A DNA stretch of 64,000 bases from Takakia lepidozioides. Its lineage: Eukaryota > Streptophyta > Takakiopsida > Takakiales > Takakiaceae. Position 1 is the first letter of the stretch. Each line of letters begins with the position of its first letter. Position numbers and translations under genes: made by a program. Where the stretch lies: NCBI GenBank assembly GCA_030704615.1, contig CM060731.1, positions 12,028,001-12,092,000 on the forward strand, in the 5' to 3' direction. The notes under the pieces are model-generated. The model ran no database searches and was not told where the DNA came from. It saw only the letters and a list, made by a program, of their open reading frames with translations. Positions 58,901 to 64,000 of the stretch are shown here, piece by piece.

Positions 58901-60887
58901 GCGGCGTCAGCCCCTGACAAAGGTAGTTTCTGTGGCTTTGAGTTCCGCTCAAACTGAGCGCACGGCTCATGGCCACAAGGCTGCGGCAAACAACTTCTCA
59001 TGAGTTCTCTCTCCCTCTCTCTCTCTCGCTCTCTTTCAGTGCCTGTTGTGTGGGCAACCTGAAGACAATATTCACTTCCTGATTCATTGTCACCAACGGG
59101 ACACCCTCTTCAATTCCATCAAGGAAATTGTGCCTGTACCTCTATTTAACAACATTGAAAATCTTGAGGCTGAGCCAAAAGCCCAGGCCCTTTTGGGGTC
59201 TAGCTATTGGGCAAATCACACACATCAGATTGATGCTTGTGTGAAGGGATTTCTGGAGGATATCTGGAAATCTCGGATCAACTGTTTATTCCAAGGTAAA
59301 TCATACTACCGGCGTCAGCCCCTGACAAAGGTAGTTTCTGTCCCTATATGTTCCGTTCAAACTGGGCGCGGGGTCAATGGGCCACAAGGCTACGGCAAAC
59401 AATGTCTTATGAGTACAATCTCTCTCTCTTTCTCTCTCTCTCTCTCTTTAATCTTGGGTAGAATATTTCAGGTGGGATAAAGTGATTTTTTCCTACATAT
59501 GTCCTGAAATTGACAAATAGACACTTGCTGCAAAATTCATTCCCTGGCCTAGGGCCTTGTGGGGTTGATTGCCCATGTGCTGGTTTAAATTTAGGATTTC
59601 AGAACCCTAACCCTGCAATTTAAGCTGCTACCTGAAACTACGACAGTGTCGGGCACACAGCTCACCGAGCTCTGCCTTCAAGAGTTTTTCTACAAGGCTG
59701 CGGCTAGCAAGATTTAACCGCAGCTTGGCCTTCATTTTGTTGGTCGAGCTTCCTATGCAGTTATAGGGAAGCTTTGGCTCAGCTGTTGACACGAACAGGA
59801 AGTTACACTAGCCCTTACCACCCACCCCGATCACCCAGAAGTGTGAAACAAATCAGGAGCAAGCCTGCGGTTTAGGAGAAGGGTGATGGTGCCTTGCAAT
59901 GCAAGGCTGCTTTGTCTTGGTTTTTAAGAAAACTTTCTGATCTGGTCAAGTCCTGACAGATCCTTTCTTGTCATGACAAGACAAGCCCTACCTCTCTCTC
60001 TCTCTCTAGCCTGGTGCTACTCAACATTTGCCCAGTTTAAACGGAGCAGTAGAGGGAGTGAGGAAAGGAGGAGGAATGAGAGAAAAAGCTTACCGTGGGA
60101 ATCATGTCTTCACTGTAACCACCAGTCTGCAGTCCCAACCCCATGTCAGCTACAATTGCATCAATACACGGGCAGATCTTAAACGAGCAATCCATAGGAC
60201 AGACTTCGAGATCACCTTATGACTGGATTTTGCTGCTCATAAACCCATCTGAAACAAGTGGAATGTCCAAGTCATGCTCAAACAAACTAAATGCGAAACA
60301 CATCCACTCGAAATTGACAGAAGAGATAATAACTCGTTTGTCGTGTAGTTGAAGAGAGATCGGGGGACGAACCGCAATGACATTGACAAGAGACGTCTTC
60401 CCCGCGTTTTGAAGGCCTATCAATGATAACTCCATTTCTTGCTTGAAGAAGAGGCTGCTTCCCAACAAGAAACAAAACAAGAGGCTATCAGAACTGAAAT
60501 ATCAAAAGGTCATCCACCACCCCAGGTAGCCCCTGCACCAATACCCGCTCGAAATGAAAGCAGAAAGGGAGGACATTTCAACTATTTTCAGCTTCCGGTA
60601 AGAAATCTGCCATTTTTTCCAACTTCAATAGCAATTTAGAGATTCTCAGCATTTCATCCTCCCTGTCAATCTTAAGGGGATGGACAAGAAGCTCCTGCTC
60701 TCTTTGTTCACTCCATGGTCATGCTTAACTACCACGGAGTCACCTATGACCCAACATCTTTCCCCTGTCTCCTTTACTTTAGTCCATCATCAGCGCCTCC
60801 CTCACACGAAGTACATCCTGATGATGTATCCATGGAGTATGAAAAACACCTGCGAAGCCAATTGAGAAAGTATTCCCACAACCCCAT
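55921..60887 (-). CDS. ARL8: ARL8-type ADP-ribosylation-factor-like GTPase
   Basis: Small GTPase of the ARF family; in animals and plants ARL8 acts on lysosomes/vacuoles and late endosomes. Minus-strand exons: 60887-60850 ([12 protein letters not shown]), 60454-60373 (Walker [10 protein letters not shown]), 60126-60094 ([11 protein letters not shown], switch I), 58207-58086 ([20 protein letters not shown], then GGQ switch II and [12 protein letters not shown]), 56833-56672 ([24 protein letters not shown] base-recognition motif), and 56018-55921 ([19 protein letters not shown]...HSKTKS stop). Junctions are GT-AG and phases fit. One short exon encoding the G(L)xSxxD segment must lie between 56672 and 56018. 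The best guess, 56611-56598 (FDST), fits the phase but lacks a GT donor and is ~6 nt short of the family norm, so it is unresolved. No Gly2 myristoylation context is assumed; ARL8 proteins are N-acetylated instead. Confidence 0.88.
56186..56305 (-). mobile_element. LINE family B 3'-end fragment in ARL8 intron
   Basis: The plus strand reads GAATGTACTCGTAAGACGTTG ... GTGGCCATAGACCCCGCGCC ... GTGAGGGGCTCA, the reverse of the family-B 3' end. Same orientation as ARL8. Confidence 0.78.
57232..57303 (-). other. tRNA-like cloverleaf within TRIM LTR (copy 1)
   Basis: On the minus strand, 72 nt: acceptor GGACGGG pairs with CCCGACC (6 of 7). T8-A9 are present, the D stem is GCTC/GAGC, and the T stem CTAGG/CCTAG encloses TTCAATC. 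The A box is TAGCTCAGTGGTAGAGC and the B box GGTTCAATCC. The anticodon arm is weak (four pairs, C at position 33), so it is probably not a working tRNA but could be a pol III promoter. The same unit lies at 57452-57523, and a partial one ends at 57083. Confidence 0.8.
57452..57523 (-). other. tRNA-like cloverleaf within TRIM LTR (copy 2)
   Basis: Second copy, in the 5' LTR of the minus-strand TRIM. It differs from copy 1 by one base in the D arm (GTGGTGGAGC instead of GTGGTAGAGC). Acceptor and T stems are the same. Its presence in both LTRs shows it is part of the element and was copied during retrotransposition. Confidence 0.8.
58265..58550 (+). mobile_element. LINE family B fragment in ARL8 intron 3 (first of three)
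   Basis: Plus strand, antisense to ARL8. It begins inside the zinc-binding domain ([20 protein letters not shown], about 58312) and runs to the 3' end with GGCTACGGCAAACAACGTCTTATGAGTAC and a CT-rich tail. It starts about 60 bp upstream of ARL8 exon 4 (58207). Confidence 0.78.
58551..59035 (+). mobile_element. LINE family B fragment in ARL8 intron 3 (second)
   Basis: Plus strand. Starts [20 protein letters not shown] (about 58557), then [29 protein letters not shown] jump to the later [11 protein letters not shown] segment shows an internal deletion. 3' end with the GTCAGCCCCTGACAAAGGTAG phrase and a CT-rich tail to about 59035. Confidence 0.8.
59036..59455 (+). mobile_element. LINE family B fragment in ARL8 intron 3 (third)
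   Basis: Plus strand. Open frame from 59046 with [14 protein letters not shown], then [22 protein letters not shown] and the 3' untranslated end, finishing in a long TCTCTC tail (59418-59450). The best-preserved 3' part in the window. Confidence 0.8.
59456..60093. other. remainder of ARL8 intron 3
   Basis: Non-coding. Contains ordinary intron sequence and a short CT microsatellite at about 59993-60008. Nothing else recognised. Confidence 0.4.
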
Positions 60888-63800
60888 CCTCTCGTGATGA
60901 TTTCCCGCCGCATGCAACGCCCTTCTGCTTCAGTAATCCTCAGAGTAACACCAAACAGAAAATTAGATGCGTTGTTTCCCAGCAAACCGATGTTGTCACC
61001 ATGTCGTCATCCAATCCCCAAAAGCTTCCCGCATAAACCCTGTAGGCATCCAGAAACAACCGATGGAACCCAAAACAAAAGGGGGCACCCAACTTGCAGG
61101 AGCCCTGTGCAGAGCCAGATACAATACGCTTAAATCCTCAACAAGTGAACCCACAATCCCAAAGACCGCAGAAGCCCAGTGTAGATGCAGAGTGTAGACG
61201 ATTGGGAGGACACCGCAATCTGACAGGACAGGCAGGATTGGAAATCCGTAAAAGGGAAAGCAAGAATGAAAGTAGACATGGACCCGAAGCTCAGTCTGAA
61301 AAAGCCCACACTTGCCTCCCTGGGTCCCACAAACTCCGAGACAACACGTGGTGAGCTTTCAAAAGGCCGAGATGCTGCTGGAGTGGCTGGATCGCTCCTA
61401 CATTTGGTGACAACCTATATGAAGGTAAGACGAAAAAGGTACGCTGACAATAAAAGGACATGGTGGTGGACCCGCAATGCGGAGACAGGAGACCGACTCC
61501 CTGTTGTTAGAGGACCGGCATAGAGTCGGCTGTGCTTTTCTCGGGACCAGTGTTGGGCGGTTCTTGAGATACTGGGAATTAAAAGATTTCATATTTATAA
61601 TTCATTTCAGGTGTGCTTAATCTCGGGCCCGCCCCGACAGATTTTTATTTTATTTTATTTTTTAACTTTCATCCCCCATGTGCATACCAGTAAGTGGTGT
61701 AAGTTAGAGGGGAGGGTAATTGGCGTGGAGGTGGGATAGGTGTGTTGGACGAGTAGTAGTGACCTAGTGGTGGGTTCTAGTGTGGGTTTTTCCCCACAGA
61801 AAACAAAAGTAAAGCAAAAAAGAAAAACTTTTGAGCTGTCCTCAACAAGGTACTGAGCATAGTTATCACCAAACTCACTACTGAGCGAATAGCTTTTAGA
61901 TTGAAGAATTTTTTTTACTACTTTGTTGAGCTAAGTAGTAGTATCTTCCACAGTTATAATCTGCATAAAGAGTCATGAAAACCACTCAATGTAGTGCACT
62001 ATATCGTGGTTACAGCTTCAGTAGGTCCTACAATATACGGCTCTGGTCCTAACCTTGGTGACATGTGTCTTTTCATCCACTTTTGGATGCAAAAGTGTCC
62101 ATTACATTTTGCAATTGGAGCATTTAAGCTGCATTTTAAAGTTCCACCCACATTTGTTGCCACCATTCATCTCTCTAGTGGCCACATTCTTCATTGTTTG
62201 TCACTTTTTTCATCCACTTCTCTATCTTCTCAAATAGTCTTCTCAAATCTATGTACAAGCCATTTCAAATACTAGACATTGGCATGATGCAAGCCCCCAC
62301 CAAACCATTGCAATGCTTACATTTACTTGATATAGCATGAAAAACATTTATTGGTCCTGCCCTCAGGCAAAGACTACACAATGGTGTCTCCCTGCTTGTC
62401 ATGGGATCAACTTTTCACAAGACCCAGGTTTCAGGGGACCAATATTGCTGGATGAATGGAATACATCAATTTTGATGTTGGATGAAATATATTACAGTAG
62501 CTAGATGAAATATATTTACTTATGACAATTTGCACTTTTCGTAAAAGTTTAAAAGGACAGTATAGGCAATAGCAGTGGGTCATAGTAGTTACTCCCACCA
62601 ACATATGAAATACTTACTCAGACAGACTCAAGGCTATAGAGTGGAACTGTATGGGTGAGATTGATCCGAAATTGACACGACCATAAGACTATAAGACTGA
62701 CACCATTATTTGGAACAACAACCTTACTCTAAGATGATCAAGGGTAGGGCTTGCATGTCCTATGCATTTGTTATAACTGCATTACCGTCACATCCATTTT
62801 TCTAGGTTGCACAAACTTCATTTTTATCACAGGCTCTATAGGAAGTTATCCTTTCTCATACATGAATTTCTCAAATTGTGGACATTTGGTTTGAACACTA
62901 GACACTGACAAAAGCTATAGCATTGGACACGGGGTGGTTGGAAAATGGCTTCGTAGACCAGACCCCCCTTTGTAGATTTGGTACCATATCTCCATATTGC
63001 GGACGAGCCAAGCTTATCCACCGTAGGATTGGATGCCCCCCTTGATCCCACCTTCCCCCTTCATCCCAAAAACGAAAAACAAAATCCACTAGTGGATTAT
63101 AAACTTTGTAAACTAATAGTATAATATAATAGTAATTATTGTAGTTATTAATAGTGTAGTATTGGATCTTCATAGTAAACTAATCCATTATAATCCACTA
63201 TTGGATCATTGAGATTATAAAGTTCAATCTTGGACCACGGTTGAAATCAATGGAGCTTGTCTTCCTGAAATAATTGAGTGAAGCACATCTCCGCACAATT
63301 TCAGCTGAAAAGAAGCAGATTTGATGGGACCTGATCCTTTATACACAATGGGGATGGGTAGGTGAGCTATGAACCATTTTGCTGGCTATTCATATATTGC
63401 CATGCAATAGCCACCTTTGCTAAAAGCAAAAAACAATGCCCAACTATGGCACAATTGCCAAACTTCTCTCTATAGCCAAAATATAGATTTCTGGCTAAAG
63501 CCCTCTAACCCAATATAATTAGTGGCATAATTTGGGAAGCCATGATTTTGTGGCGGGAACGGTACTAGCATTAACTGAAGATTTAGGGCGAGCGCCATTT
63601 CAAGATAAACTAGTAAAAACTAATTGCCACATTGCCTTTCAGTGGAGGCCAAACTAGATAGTCAAGCATGTCCGTGCGCTTTGAATTACCTACACATCCC
63701 CAACTTCCTTCCAACCGTCAACTGGCAAGGGGCCTTATGGTTTGATCACACACATAGGTGCCATGGCGGGCCACGAGAAGATTAAGATAGACAAATTTGT

Positions 63801-64000
63801 GCCGTCAATCTACCTAGATAAATACTAACGGTGGGGAGTACAAAAAACAAGGTTAACACATTAGCAGTGAGGGAGGGATTAATAAAGCACATCAATATAT
63901 GAAGCGAGGTAGTTTGTTGGCTCCTCTTTATTCTAAAGAAGAGACCACACATCCATGTCAAAGATTGCTAAATCCCATGTGTCTCTCTTATGCTGAAAAC
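60888..64000. other. ARL8 upstream region and AT-rich intergenic DNA
   Basis: The first few hundred bases should hold the ARL8 5' UTR and promoter (minus strand); no element is clear. A TTTTA microsatellite lies at about 61647-61665. Around 63089-63210 is an AT-rich palindromic patch with AATCCACTAGTGGATT and a second ATAATCCACTATTGGAT facing it, perhaps a small MITE. 63893-63925 is an inverted copy of the repeat end seen at 54.05 and 54.74 kb. No gene recognised. Confidence 0.45.

Overview
This is plant nuclear DNA. It carries four multi-exon genes whose GT-AG introns can be joined in frame by eye: a leucine-rich-repeat receptor kinase (+, 1722-5401), a WAT1/UMAMIT-type transporter (+, 9624-14281), an MLO family seven-transmembrane protein (+, 32902-51955, 15 exons) and an ARL8 small GTPase (-, 60887-55921). 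All four families are typical of land plants. The repeat load, the 2-6 kb introns full of retrotransposons and a retroelement carrying a cytosine methyltransferase suggest a large non-flowering plant genome, perhaps a lycophyte or fern. I cannot fix the species.

Layout. 1-5.4 kb: upstream sequence and the receptor kinase. 5.4-9.6 kb: intergenic, with a tRNA-derived SINE (6496-6710), a perfect 27-bp inverted repeat (6946-7018), a 1.04-kb element with terminal inverted repeats (7337-8378) and a second probable SINE. 9.6-14.3 kb: the transporter, with a LINE fragment in its last large intron. 14.3-22 kb: intergenic, with a TA-flanked MITE (15775-16407), a 511-bp inverted-terminus element and a decayed hAT transposase. 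22.3-24.56 kb: two minisatellites. 24.6-30.6 kb: the most unusual locus, a retroelement remnant encoding gag with two zinc knuckles, an aspartic protease, a C5 DNA methyltransferase and a PHD finger. No reverse transcriptase or integrase is visible; it is followed by a polypurine tract, a 505-bp LTR and a truncated second LTR. 30.6-32.9 kb: another TIR element and the MLO upstream region.

32.9-52 kb: the MLO gene, its introns invaded by two LINE families. Family A ends in an (ATTTC)-like tail and includes a near full-length copy at 36.6-40.85 kb. Family B ends in a CT-rich tail; one copy has a perfect 17-bp target duplication. 52-55.9 kb: repeats. 55.9-60.9 kb: ARL8 on the minus strand, with LINE-B fragments and a tiny LTR element (TRIM) in its introns. 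Each 145-bp LTR of that TRIM contains a tRNA-like cloverleaf with A and B boxes, resembling in design the Cassandra TRIMs that carry 5S rRNA sequence. 61-64 kb: AT-rich intergenic sequence.

The four genes are unrelated in function (signalling, transport, membrane calcium/immunity-related, endomembrane GTPase). What unites the window is the activity of many transposon classes around and inside them. The two candidate novelties are the methyltransferase/PHD retroelement and the tRNA-bearing TRIM.
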